Shown in pieces: positions 17,740 to 25,774 of a stretch of DNA of 64,000 bases. The notes under the pieces are model-generated. The model ran no database searches and was not told where the DNA came from. It was given only the letters and a program-made list of their open reading frames with translations. A program made the position numbers and the translations under genes. Numbering within the stretch: position 1 is the stretch's first letter; each line of letters begins with the position of its first letter. Source of the stretch: Schleiferilactobacillus perolens DSM 12744 (GTDB lineage Bacteria; Bacillota; Bacilli; Lactobacillales; Lactobacillaceae); assembly GCF_001435585.1 (NCBI RefSeq), contig NZ_AZEC01000005.1:62001-126000 (forward strand), read 5' to 3'.

Positions 17740-18636
17740 TTGGAAAAAGTAATCATGGTCGTCGGTCCCACTGCAGTGGGGAAATCGGGTCTGGGGATTC
17801 AGTTGGCTCAAAAATTTCAAGGAGAAATTATTTCAGGCGATTCTATGCAGGTCTACCGTCATCTGGATATCGGCACGGCCAAAGTATTCCCTGCAGAAAT
17901 GGCGGGGATTCCCCATCATCTGTTAAATATTCGCAATGTGGACGAATCGTTTTCAGCCTACGATTTTCAACAAGCCGCCACGCAATTAGTGGATGAAATC
18001 GCGGGGCGGGGTCATGTGCCAATTGTGGTCGGTGGTACGGGCTTTTATCTACGAATGTTTTGGCTGGGGTGGACACTTGGCCATGAACGGCACACGGATG
18101 ATGAAGATACGGCTTTGGATGATGCTGCGGCATGGACCCAGCTGCATCAAAAAGACCCCGTCGCCGCTGCCAAGATCCCAGTGACGAATCGCCGTCGGGT
18201 TGACCGGGCACTGGCGGTCATTGCGGCGACCGGACATCTTTTTTCGGATCAAGGGGATACTTTACAACCCGCGATGGATGCGTTATTCATCGGCTTGCAT
18301 ACAGATCGACAGCAACTTTACACCCGCATCAATCAGCGGGTGACGCAAATGATAACGGCGGGGTTAGAAGGCGAAGCCCGCTGGCTTTATGCCCATGACG
18401 GTACCCAAGTGGCCGCTGGCAAAGGCATCGGTTATCGGGAATGGTGGCCTTATTTTGCCGGTGAACGGACCAAGGCAGAAGTGGTGGAGCGGATTCAGGC
18501 GGACTCCCGGCATTATGCCAAACGTCAGCTGACGTATTTTCGACATCAATTGCCGGTCCAGTGGTTTGATTTACTGAATGATCCGAATGCCGCCGCCAAT
18601 ATTGACCAGGCCGTCACAGATTTTCTTGCTAAATAG
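17740..18636 (+). CDS. miaA: tRNA dimethylallyltransferase
   Basis: MiaA adds a dimethylallyl group to A37 of tRNAs that read codons starting with U. TTG at 17740 after AAGGA gives 298 residues. The P-loop GPTAVGKSGLG is at residues 8-18. SGDSMQVYRHLDIGTAKV and VVGGTGFYLR are family signatures, and the C-terminal KGIGYREWWPYFAG and KRQLTYFRHQ are conserved. The usual neighbour order miaA-glnR-glnA is kept. Confidence 0.96.
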   Translation: MEKVIMVVGPTAVGKSGLGIQLAQKFQGEIISGDSMQVYRHLDIGTAKVFPAEMAGIPHHLLNIRNVDESFSAYDFQQAATQLVDEIAGRGHVPIVVGGTGFYLRMFWLGWTLGHERHTDDEDTALDDAAAWTQLHQKDPVAAAKIPVTNRRRVDRALAVIAATGHLFSDQGDTLQPAMDALFIGLHTDRQQLYTRINQRVTQMITAGLEGEARWLYAHDGTQVAAGKGIGYREWWPYFAGERTKAEVVERIQADSRHYAKRQLTYFRHQLPVQWFDLLNDPNAAANIDQAVTDFLAK

Positions 18637-18686
18637 TGAAATTGGTCTGGACCATGTTAAGTATCTGGCGAAAAAGTGAGGTACCA

Positions 18687-18703
18687 TGTCAGAAAACCTG
18701 ACA
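18687..18703 (+). promoter_or_regulatory. GlnR operator
   Basis: TGTCAGAAAACCTGACA matches the GlnR/TnrA consensus TGTNAN7TNACA exactly. It lies 7 bases upstream of the -35 hexamer of the glnRA promoter, so nitrogen-dependent autoregulation is expected. Confidence 0.85.
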
Positions 18704-18710
18704 ATTGCCG

Positions 18711-18740
18711 TTGACACACCTTTTTTCAGCATTGTATAGT
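18711..18740 (+). promoter_or_regulatory. glnRA promoter
   Basis: TTGACA (18711-18716), 18 bases, then TATAGT (18735-18740). Confidence 0.8.
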
Positions 18741-18766
18741 GGTCACTGTTGAAGGAGGTGAACTGG

Positions 18767-19117
18767 ATGGCAGAGAATGAAGTACGGCGATCGACGCCTG
18801 TATTGTCGATTGGCACAGCAGAAACGATCACCGGATTAACAGCGCGACAGATCCGTTATTATGAATCCCAAGAGTTGTTGACGCCGCATCGCACCAAGGG
18901 TGGTCAGCGGCAGTACTCGATGAATGATATTGACGTATTGTTGGCCATCAAAGATGATTTAGAGGCCGGAGATAGTCTAGCCGAGGTAAAAGCCCGCCGC
19001 ATGGCGGCCAAAAACGGTGGTGTGTCAGACGAAAAAGCCCGTGAACTATTACGCGATGAGATGTTCCGGACCGCCGGCTTCCTTCATGACACCCGGTTCC
19101 CCAGCACTAGAGAATAA
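18767..19117 (+). CDS. glnR: MerR-family nitrogen regulator GlnR
   Basis: GlnR represses nitrogen-assimilation genes when feedback-inhibited glutamine synthetase binds it. ATG at 18767 after GAAGGAGGTG gives 116 residues. The winged helix-turn-helix is at about 15-75 ([20 protein letters not shown], then [20 protein letters not shown]). The C-terminal tail, which senses glutamine synthetase in the family, ends [13 protein letters not shown] consensus GlnR site stands upstream and glnA follows after 17 bases. Confidence 0.96.
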   Translation: MAENEVRRSTPVLSIGTAETITGLTARQIRYYESQELLTPHRTKGGQRQYSMNDIDVLLAIKDDLEAGDSLAEVKARRMAAKNGGVSDEKARELLRDEMFRTAGFLHDTRFPSTRE

Positions 19118-19134
19118 AGAATGGAGTGGGTTTG

Positions 19135-20475
19135 ATGGCGCGTCCAGAAATTACTGCGGATTCGATTCGGCAGGCCGTAAAAGATGAAAATGTTCAGTTC
19201 TTACGGTTAGTGTTCACGGATATTAACGGTATTATTAAAAATGTGGAAGTTCCCGTGGATCAATTGGAGAAGGTCTTGGCAAACAAGATTATGTTCGATG
19301 GTTCTTCCATTGACGGTTTTGTCCGGATTGAAGAAAGTGACATGCTGCTGTACCCTGATTTGAGTACTTGGTTAGTCTTCCCATGGGGTTCTGAACACGG
19401 GCGGGTTGCGCAGTTGATTTGCGACGTCCACAATCCAGACGGTACACCGTTTGCGGGCGACCCGCGAAACAATTTACGCCGGGTCTTGGCAGAAGCTAAG
19501 GAAGCTGGTTATACGACATTCAACATTGGCCCTGAACCAGAATTCTTCCTCTTCAAGTTGGACGAAGACGATCGCCCCACACTAGAATTGAATGACAAGG
19601 GCGGCTACTTTGACTTTGCACCAGTCGATCTCGGCGAAAACACACGGCGGGACATCGTTTTGGAATTAGAAAAGATGGGCTTCGAGGTTGAAGCCAGCCA
19701 TCATGAAGTGGCGCCTGGTCAACATGAAATTGACTTCAAGTATGCGGAAGCCATTCATGCGGCTGATAACATTCAGACTTTCAAGCTGGTGGTCAAGACT
19801 ATCGCCCGCCAGCACGGCCTGCATGCGACGTTTATGCCCAAGCCTTTAGCTGGCATCAACGGTAGTGGGATGCATATTAACATGTCCTTGTTCAAGGGCA
19901 GCGATAACGCTTTCTTTGACCCTGCTACGGATGATCAATTATCTGCAGAATCCCGTCATTTCTTAGCCGGTTTACTGACTCATGCACGGGCACTGACGGC
20001 CATCAACAATCCGACTGTCAATTCCTATAAGCGGTTGGTACCGGGATATGAAGCACCCACTTATGTGGCTTGGTCCGGCCGCAACCGCAGTCCGCTGATT
20101 CGGGTACCGCAATCTCGTGGTCTTTCTACTCGGTTGGAAATGCGGAGTGTTGATCCGACAGCCAATCCATACTTGGCGATTGCCGCCATTTTGGCTGCTG
20201 GCATGGATGGCTTGAACAACAAACTGACCCCGCCGGCGCCGGTTCACCGCAATATCTATAAGATGACGCCAGAAGAACTTAAGGCCAACCACATTACTGA
20301 TTTACCGTCCACACTGCACAATGCACTGAAGGCATTGGCTGGTGATGAAGTGGTGATCGATGCCTTGGGTTCACACTTGTATCAAAGCTTTGTGGACTCC
20401 AAACGCATGGAATGGGATGGCTATCGTCAATCCGTGTCTAAGTGGGAAAGAGACCAATATTTAGAACTGTATTAA
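19135..20475 (+). CDS. glnA: Type I glutamine synthetase
   Basis: The enzyme makes glutamine from glutamate, ammonia and ATP. ATG at 19135 gives 446 residues, the GSI-alpha length of Firmicutes. Visible motifs: FDGSSIDGF (latch), [21 protein letters not shown], the ammonia/glutamate region [11 protein letters not shown], and NRSPLIRVP. There is no adenylylation site, so control is by feedback inhibition and GlnR. It is the second gene of the glnRA operon. Confidence 0.98.
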   Translation: MARPEITADSIRQAVKDENVQFLRLVFTDINGIIKNVEVPVDQLEKVLANKIMFDGSSIDGFVRIEESDMLLYPDLSTWLVFPWGSEHGRVAQLICDVHNPDGTPFAGDPRNNLRRVLAEAKEAGYTTFNIGPEPEFFLFKLDEDDRPTLELNDKGGYFDFAPVDLGENTRRDIVLELEKMGFEVEASHHEVAPGQHEIDFKYAEAIHAADNIQTFKLVVKTIARQHGLHATFMPKPLAGINGSGMHINMSLFKGSDNAFFDPATDDQLSAESRHFLAGLLTHARALTAINNPTVNSYKRLVPGYEAPTYVAWSGRNRSPLIRVPQSRGLSTRLEMRSVDPTANPYLAIAAILAAGMDGLNNKLTPPAPVHRNIYKMTPEELKANHITDLPSTLHNALKALAGDEVVIDALGSHLYQSFVDSKRMEWDGYRQSVSKWERDQYLELY

Positions 20476-20494
20476 TCAAATGATTTGATGTGTC

Positions 20495-20549
20495 GATTAG
20501 CGTATTGTCTTTTGAGTTCGCAATGAATAATAAAGACGATACGCTAATT
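20495..20549 (+). terminator. Long inverted repeat after glnA
   Basis: Bases 20495-20512 pair with 20532-20549 over 18 positions with one G-U and weak terminal pairing; the centre is ATTAGCGTA/TACGCTAAT. The 19-base loop is long and no T-run follows. It may end glnRA transcripts, protect their 3' end, or be an operator or leader for the next gene. Confidence 0.5.
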
Positions 20550-20613
20550 GTCCATTACGGAGTGTTAGCGTTTCAATAACGAACATTACACTAAAATATA
20601 ATGGTGAGTGTTG

Positions 20614-20642
20614 TTGTTTGCGGCCTTTCACCATGTTATGAT
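20614..20642 (+). promoter_or_regulatory. Promoter of the BMP lipoprotein gene
   Basis: TTGTTT (20614-20619), 17 bases, then TATGAT (20637-20642), 42 bases before the start codon. A second TATAAT at 20597-20602 may be a weaker upstream start. Confidence 0.55.
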
Positions 20643-20684
20643 AAGTGCATCAAGGGCGCAGGACCCAACGAGGAGGAAATTTTC

Positions 20685-21734
20685 TTGAAGCTCAGTAAGA
20701 GAATCGGTTTAATTGCATCCATCGCGGCAGTTGGTCTCACACTAGCCGCGTGTGGCAACAATAACAAGAATGCTGGTAGTGCCAAGACAACAAAGTATTC
20801 CGCAGCATTAGTGACTGATGGCGGCGGGGTGGACGATAAGTCATTCAACCAAAGCGGTTGGGAAGGCTTAGAAGCGTGGGGTAAAAAGAATGGTTTGAAG
20901 AAAGGCGTGGGCGGTTATAATTATGCCCAATCTAATTCTGATGCTGATTTCACCCCGAACATCAATAAATTGATTCAAGCTAAGTATCAAACAATTTTCG
21001 GGATCGGCTATAAGTTGGAAAGTGCGATCAAGAACGCCGCAAAGGCTAATCCAAAGACTAACTTTGTCATCATTGACGATGTGATTCCTGCTAAGAATGT
21101 GGCCTCAGTCACTTTCAAAGATAACGAAGGGGCTTTCTTGGCCGGGGTTGCCGCGGCTAAGACGACCAAGACAAAGAAGGTTGGTTTCATCGGTGGTGTG
21201 CATAGTGCAGTCATCGATCGTTTTGAAGCCGGCTTCCGTCAGGGTGTCGCTGCTGTGGACAAGAACATCAGCGTGGACGTGAAATACGCCAATGACTTCA
21301 GCAAACCCGATGTCGGACAGGCACTAGCCAACGCGATGTTCAACAACGATGAAGACGTCATTTATCAGGCCGCTGGCGGTACTGGTGCCGGAGTCTTCTC
21401 CGCTGCCAAGAACCAAATCAAGAAGAAGAAGGTTTGGGTCATCGGTGTCGACCAAGACCAAACGGCTGAAGGTCAATATAAGGGTGGTAACTTAACCTTG
21501 ACCTCTACTGTTAAGGGTGTCGGTACGGCGATGGAAAAATTGGCAGACGATGCCAAAGACGGCAAATTCCCTGGCGGTAAAACCACGGTTTATGGCTTGA
21601 AAGAAAAAGGAGTTAGTTTGACCAAGGGCAATTTAAGTGCGGCCGCTTGGAAGAGCGTTCAAGACTATCAAAAGAAGATTATTGACGGTTCCTTGAAGGT
21701 TGCCGAAAAGCCGTCACAATTGAACAAGAAGTAA
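20685..21734 (+). CDS. BMP-family substrate-binding lipoprotein (nucleoside ABC transporter)
   Basis: This is the extracellular binding protein for the transporter encoded downstream. TTG at 20685 follows AGGAGGAAA; 349 residues. The signal peptide ends in the lipobox LAAC with the lipidated Cys at residue 23, followed by a GNNNKNAGSA linker. BMP/Med fold signatures are TDGGGVDDKSFNQSGWEGL and VIGVDQDQT. The family includes purine nucleoside receptors such as Lactococcus BmpA; the exact substrate is inferred. A 318-base gap with a structured repeat separates it from the ATPase gene, perhaps lowering transporter expression relative to the binding protein. Confidence 0.93.
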   Translation: MKLSKRIGLIASIAAVGLTLAACGNNNKNAGSAKTTKYSAALVTDGGGVDDKSFNQSGWEGLEAWGKKNGLKKGVGGYNYAQSNSDADFTPNINKLIQAKYQTIFGIGYKLESAIKNAAKANPKTNFVIIDDVIPAKNVASVTFKDNEGAFLAGVAAAKTTKTKKVGFIGGVHSAVIDRFEAGFRQGVAAVDKNISVDVKYANDFSKPDVGQALANAMFNNDEDVIYQAAGGTGAGVFSAAKNQIKKKKVWVIGVDQDQTAEGQYKGGNLTLTSTVKGVGTAMEKLADDAKDGKFPGGKTTVYGLKEKGVSLTKGNLSAAAWKSVQDYQKKIIDGSLKVAEKPSQLNKK

Positions 21735-21746
21735 TTGCCTACCTTA

Positions 21747-22026
21747 TTAGGGGTTGGGACAAAATTCTTCCTGATGCGCTGTACCAAAGCTGCGCAATCT
21801 CCGGCTGAAATGGGTGGCGACGCGCAGCTAGTGCGTAGCCGCAGGCGAAGCTAGCTGTGACGGCGGTTTGAGTCCGCAAAGTGCGCGGTCTCAAACACGC
21901 CTAACCACATCCGCGCAAAGAGCGCGCGGTGTGGTTTCCACAGCTGAGCCCATTTCAGCCTCCGATTGCTCCGCATTGGCACTGTATCATCCGGGTTTAG
22001 AATTGTGTCCCAGCCCCTAATTTTTT
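21747..22026 (+). terminator. Terminator-like hairpin whose loop holds repeat copy C
   Basis: A 21-base arm (21747-21767, containing GGGGTTGGGAC) is matched by its near-complement at 22000-22020 (GTCCCAGCCCC), 19 of 21 positions, followed directly by six T. This looks like an intrinsic terminator stem whose loop carries a 232-base sequence including the structured repeat. If it still folds, it would attenuate read-through from the lipoprotein gene. Confidence 0.6.
21781..21982 (+). repeat. Long structured repeat, copy C
   Basis: The ends pair: GTACCAAAGC near 21781 with the GCATTGGCAC arm at 21973-21982. Then GGCTGAAATGGG (21803-21814) pairs perfectly with CCCATTTCAGCC (21949-21960). Inside are three hairpins: CAGCTAG/CTAGCTG (21825-21857), GTTTGAG/CTCAAAC (about 21862-21901), and AACCACA/TGTGGTT (21903-21936). 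There is no open reading frame with a start signal. Bases 21819-21847 are identical to 39522-39550. Confidence 0.85.
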
Positions 22027-22052
22027 CTATTTATTCAGAAAGGAGTCCATTT

Positions 22053-23603
22053 ATGGCATTAACAGATATTGCCATTGAAGTGCGCGGCTTGACAAAGCGG
22101 TTTGGTGATTTTGTGGCCAATGATCACATTTCAATGCAAATCAAAAGTGGTACAGTTCATGGCCTGTTGGGCGAAAACGGCGCTGGTAAAACGACTATGA
22201 TGAATATGCTCTCGGGTATCCTGCAGCCCACAAGCGGCGAAATATTAGTCCATGGTCAATCAGTCCATCTTGCTTCCGCCAAGGATGCGACCCAGTTAGG
22301 AATCGGTATGGTCCACCAGCACTTTATGTTGGTGGAAAACTTCACTGTACTGGAAAACATTATGCTCGGTGTTGAAGAAACTAAGGGGCCGGGTGTACTG
22401 AATCGTCACGACGCCCGGGACAAAATTATGGCGTTATCCAAACGATACGGTTTATCGATTGATCCCGATGCGCAAGTAGCGGATATTTCCGTGGGTATGC
22501 AGCAACGGGTCGAAATCTTGAAGGTCCTTTACCGGAATGCGGATATCCTGATCTTTGATGAACCAACCGCTGTGTTGACCCCCCAAGAGATCAAGGAATT
22601 ACTGGCAATTTTTCGGCGGTTGGCCAATGAAGGCAAAGCAGTTGTTTTGATTTCCCATAAGTTAAAAGAACTGCAGGCTGTGGCGGATGTCACTACCATC
22701 ATCCGGCGGGGAAAAGTGATCGATACTGTCGATACCAAGACCACTTCCACTGAAAAATTAGCCGAACTGATGGTAGGCCGGCACGTCACTTTTCAACGTG
22801 AGCGGGTACCGATGCCTGCTGGCCCAGAAATTCTCAAAATTACAGACCTGCGCGTGGTTGACAAGCAAAAAGTTACCCGAGTCCATGATTTTGATTTAAC
22901 CATTCACGGTGGTGAAATTGTCGGGTTGGCCGGGATTGATGGTAATGGGCAAAGTGAACTAGTCCGGGCAATCACCGGGTTGATGCCAACTGCTGGCGGC
23001 CAGGTGACCATTGCTGGTCAGGATCGAACTGGTGCGACTCCGCGCCAAATCACTCGCTCAGGCGTGGGCCATATTCCGGAAGACCGGCAGCGTTATGGAT
23101 TGATTTTGCCGATGAGTTTGGTCGACAATATGTCTTTGCAGGTTTATACCCTGGCGCCTTATTCGCACCATGGCGTGTTAAATCCGAAAGCAATGATTGC
23201 TAATACGGAAAACTTACTCAGTGAATACGATGTTCGGCATAGTAATATTGAAGAACCCGCCGGCTCTTTATCCGGTGGTAATCAGCAAAAACTAATCATT
23301 GCCCGTGAATTGAGCCGGGAACCGCAGCTTTTGATTGCGGTCAATCCCACCCGGGGGCTGGACGTCGGCGCCATTGAATTCATTCATCAACAGTTACTGG
23401 CGGCCCGCGCCGCTGGCCACGCCATTTTGCTGATTTCGTATGAGCTGGATGAAATTCGGCAGTTGGCCGATCGTGTCGCCGTCATCCACGACGGCACCAT
23501 CGTTGGTCAGGCGGAAACAAACGCCTTATCGGAAAGTGAGATTGGTTTGCTGATGGCCGGCGAAACAGTTTCCGGGAAGGAGGAAATGCTCAATGCGCAT
23601 TAA
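22053..23603 (+). CDS. Nucleoside-type ABC transporter, duplicated ATP-binding protein
   Basis: ATG at 22053 after AAAGGAG gives 516 residues with two ABC modules, as in sugar and nucleoside importers. Module 1: Walker A GLLGENGAGKTTMMNML, signature ISVGMQQRVEI, Walker B ILIFDEPTAVLT. Module 2: a degenerate P-loop, GLAGIDGNGQSELVRAITG, and signature LSGGNQQKLIIAREL, with VNPTRGLDVG in place of the canonical Walker B glutamate. This asymmetry is normal in the family (Lactococcus NupA, B. subtilis NupO). It overlaps the first permease by 11 bases. Confidence 0.95.
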   Translation: MALTDIAIEVRGLTKRFGDFVANDHISMQIKSGTVHGLLGENGAGKTTMMNMLSGILQPTSGEILVHGQSVHLASAKDATQLGIGMVHQHFMLVENFTVLENIMLGVEETKGPGVLNRHDARDKIMALSKRYGLSIDPDAQVADISVGMQQRVEILKVLYRNADILIFDEPTAVLTPQEIKELLAIFRRLANEGKAVVLISHKLKELQAVADVTTIIRRGKVIDTVDTKTTSTEKLAELMVGRHVTFQRERVPMPAGPEILKITDLRVVDKQKVTRVHDFDLTIHGGEIVGLAGIDGNGQSELVRAITGLMPTAGGQVTIAGQDRTGATPRQITRSGVGHIPEDRQRYGLILPMSLVDNMSLQVYTLAPYSHHGVLNPKAMIANTENLLSEYDVRHSNIEEPAGSLSGGNQQKLIIARELSREPQLLIAVNPTRGLDVGAIEFIHQQLLAARAAGHAILLISYELDEIRQLADRVAVIHDGTIVGQAETNALSESEIGLLMAGETVSGKEEMLNAH

Positions 23604-24741
23604 GAATTTGCGGTTCGGCAATTTATGGATTTCCGTGACCTCAGTCATCTTGGGAATGCTGGTCGGCGCGATCATTATGTTATTATCGGGTTTCAATCCG
23701 ATTGAAAACTATGTCAGCTTATTCACGGGGGCGGTCGGCAGTCCCAATGCCATCGGTGAAGTTTTGCGAGAGGCGACGCCTTTGATTTTAACCGGACTGG
23801 GTTTTGCCGTGGCTAACTCAGCAGGATTCTTCAACATTGGTTTGGCAGGGCAGGCACTGGCCGGTTGGTTAGCGTCCGTGACCTTCGCCCTGGCATTTCC
23901 TCACGCACCTGGATTCATTCTATTACCCGGTGCTATTTTGGCCGGTGCGATTGCTGGTGCACTCTGGTCCGGCATTGCCGGTTTTTTACGGGCGTACTTC
24001 GGCGCCAGTGAAGTCATCACCACCATTATGTTGAACTATGTTGCGTTATATGCCACCAACGCGATTGTGAAGGGTTTCTTAGCCAAGGGTGACGGGGATT
24101 ATTCGCCAACGATTCCCGTTCAAGCACGATTACGCACCCCGTTTCTGGAACATTTAACCCAAAACTCGACTTTCCACTGGGGCATTCTCGTCTCGTTAGC
24201 CGCAGTAGTCGTCGTTTGGTGGTTGATGAAGAAAACGACTCTCGGATTTGAAATTCGCGCGGTGGGAATGAATGAGGATGCCTCTCGCTACGCGGGCATG
24301 TCCACGAAAAGGACGATTATCTCCGCCATGTTGATTTCTGGCTGTTTGGCCGGATTAGGCGGTGCGATGGAGGGGTTGGGCAACTTTCAAAACATTATTG
24401 TAAATACCGCCCTACCCAGCATCGGTTTTGACGGTATGTCCGTCTCGCTGCTGGCTACCGGTTCGCCGGTGGGGATTGTTTTAGCCGCATTACTGTTCGG
24501 AATGCTTAAAATTGGTGGCTTGAATATTTCCATCGCGTCCACAACCCCGCCGGAAATCGTTGATATTGTGATTGCTGCGGTCATCTTCTTTGTCGGGGCT
24601 AATTACTTGATTCGTTATCTCAGTGTCAAGCTGCGCAGACATCCGCGGCAGCCAGAAGCGGTGGCCAGTGACACGCAACCGGAGGCGGCGGTTGCCGAAA
24701 GAGCAGCCCAAGCCGAAGAGGAAGGGGAGGACACCAAATGA
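23593..24741 (+). CDS. Nucleoside-type ABC transporter permease 1
   Basis: Integral membrane subunit, 382 residues, about ten hydrophobic helices. The family region ALFKTTLG-type motif appears as MKKTTLGFEIRAVGMNEDASRYAGM, with LGGAMEGLG after it. The C-terminal tail (about 345-382) is charged and rich in Ala, Glu and Gln. It corresponds to NupB/NupP of BMP-linked nucleoside uptake systems. Its stop overlaps the next gene by 4 bases. Confidence 0.93.
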   Translation: MRIKNLRFGNLWISVTSVILGMLVGAIIMLLSGFNPIENYVSLFTGAVGSPNAIGEVLREATPLILTGLGFAVANSAGFFNIGLAGQALAGWLASVTFALAFPHAPGFILLPGAILAGAIAGALWSGIAGFLRAYFGASEVITTIMLNYVALYATNAIVKGFLAKGDGDYSPTIPVQARLRTPFLEHLTQNSTFHWGILVSLAAVVVVWWLMKKTTLGFEIRAVGMNEDASRYAGMSTKRTIISAMLISGCLAGLGGAMEGLGNFQNIIVNTALPSIGFDGMSVSLLATGSPVGIVLAALLFGMLKIGGLNISIASTTPPEIVDIVIAAVIFFVGANYLIRYLSVKLRRHPRQPEAVASDTQPEAAVAERAAQAEEEGEDTK

Positions 24742-25697
24742 ACATCACGACATTACTGCTGACGGTAGTTTCCACAACGCTGGTGTATTCCGCACCAATG
24801 ATTTTTACCGCTCTTGGCGGTACATTCTCCGAACGCAGCGGGATCGTCAACGTCGGGTTAGAAGGAATCATGGTGATGGGAGCTTTCTCCAGCGTTGTGT
24901 TCAATCTCTTCACAGCGGACATATTTGGTGCCGCTACCCCGTGGTTTGGTTTGCTGGCTGGCGGTCTCGTGGGTGTTCTTTTCTCACTCATGCACGCCGT
25001 GGCCACGATCAACTGGCGGACCGACCATATTATTTCTGGGACCGTCTTGAACTTGATGGCCCCGGCATTAGGGGTTTATCTGACAAAACTGATTTTTGCA
25101 GGTAAAGGGCAAACGGATATTATTAAACAACCATTAGCCAACGTCACGATCCCCGGTTTGTCAGATATTCCGTTTATTGGACCGATTTTCTTCCGCAATA
25201 CGTCACTGGTGGCCTATCTGGGAGTCTTCGTCGCAATCTTTGCTTGGTGGGTGCTAAAGTATACCCGGTTTGGGCTGCGGTTGCGGTCCGTGGGTGAACA
25301 CCCGGAAGCGGCGGATTCTGTTGGTATTTCGGTGTACAAATATCGGTACATGGGGGTCATGCTATCCGGCTTACTGGGCGGAATTGGCGGGGCTATCATG
25401 GCGGAAAGTATCACTTTGAATTTCTCCGTATCGACAATTGTCGGCCAAGGGTTTATGTCGTTGGCGGCGATGATTTTTGGTAAATGGAATCCGATCGGTG
25501 CGATGGGGGCGGCTATCTTCTTCGGCTTTGCCCAATCTTTGGCGATTATTGGTAAATATATTCCAGTGATTGCCAACATTCCCAATGTGTGGTTCACATT
25601 GGCGCCATATTTGATCACTATTATTGTGCTGGTGGCCTTTATTGGTAAGTCACAAGCGCCAGCTGCGGATGGGTCGACTTTCGTTAAATCAAGGTAA
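24738..25697 (+). CDS. Nucleoside-type ABC transporter permease 2
   Basis: Second integral membrane subunit, 319 residues. Typical features are TFSERSGIVNVGLEGIMVMG near residue 30, the ATPase-contact loop RFGLRLRSVGEHPEAADSVG, and MSGLLGGIGG-like helices. It matches NupC/NupQ. It completes a binding protein-ATPase-permease-permease set, and a strong terminator follows. Confidence 0.94.
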   Translation: MNITTLLLTVVSTTLVYSAPMIFTALGGTFSERSGIVNVGLEGIMVMGAFSSVVFNLFTADIFGAATPWFGLLAGGLVGVLFSLMHAVATINWRTDHIISGTVLNLMAPALGVYLTKLIFAGKGQTDIIKQPLANVTIPGLSDIPFIGPIFFRNTSLVAYLGVFVAIFAWWVLKYTRFGLRLRSVGEHPEAADSVGISVYKYRYMGVMLSGLLGGIGGAIMAESITLNFSVSTIVGQGFMSLAAMIFGKWNPIGAMGAAIFFGFAQSLAIIGKYIPVIANIPNVWFTLAPYLITIIVLVAFIGKSQAPAADGSTFVKSR

Positions 25698-25716
25698 ACT
25701 TGTATCGGGGTATATT

Positions 25717-25757
25717 AAAAGGGACTGGATTCAAAAACTTTAATCCAGTCCCTTTTT
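25717..25757. terminator. Bidirectional terminator between the transporter operon and pepX
   Basis: AAAAGGGACTGGATT and AATCCAGTCCCTTTTT form a near-perfect stem with an AAAACTTT-type loop. It serves the two convergent genes. Confidence 0.9.
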
Positions 25758-25774
25758 GGTATTTAATTTCTTGA

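Noticed and set aside
21781-21982. CRISPR array or attachment site in the repeat-rich gap
   Set aside because: There are no regularly spaced direct repeats; the repeats are inverted arms of one folded element, and no cas, integrase or transposase gene is near.
23000-23360. Defective second ATP-binding module in the nucleoside transporter ATPase
   Set aside because: The degenerate P-loop and altered Walker B of module 2 are normal in this duplicated ATPase family.
24623-25105. 160-codon plus-strand frame across the two permease genes
   Set aside because: Shadow frame; both permeases are clear families and overlap by 4 bases with good binding sites.
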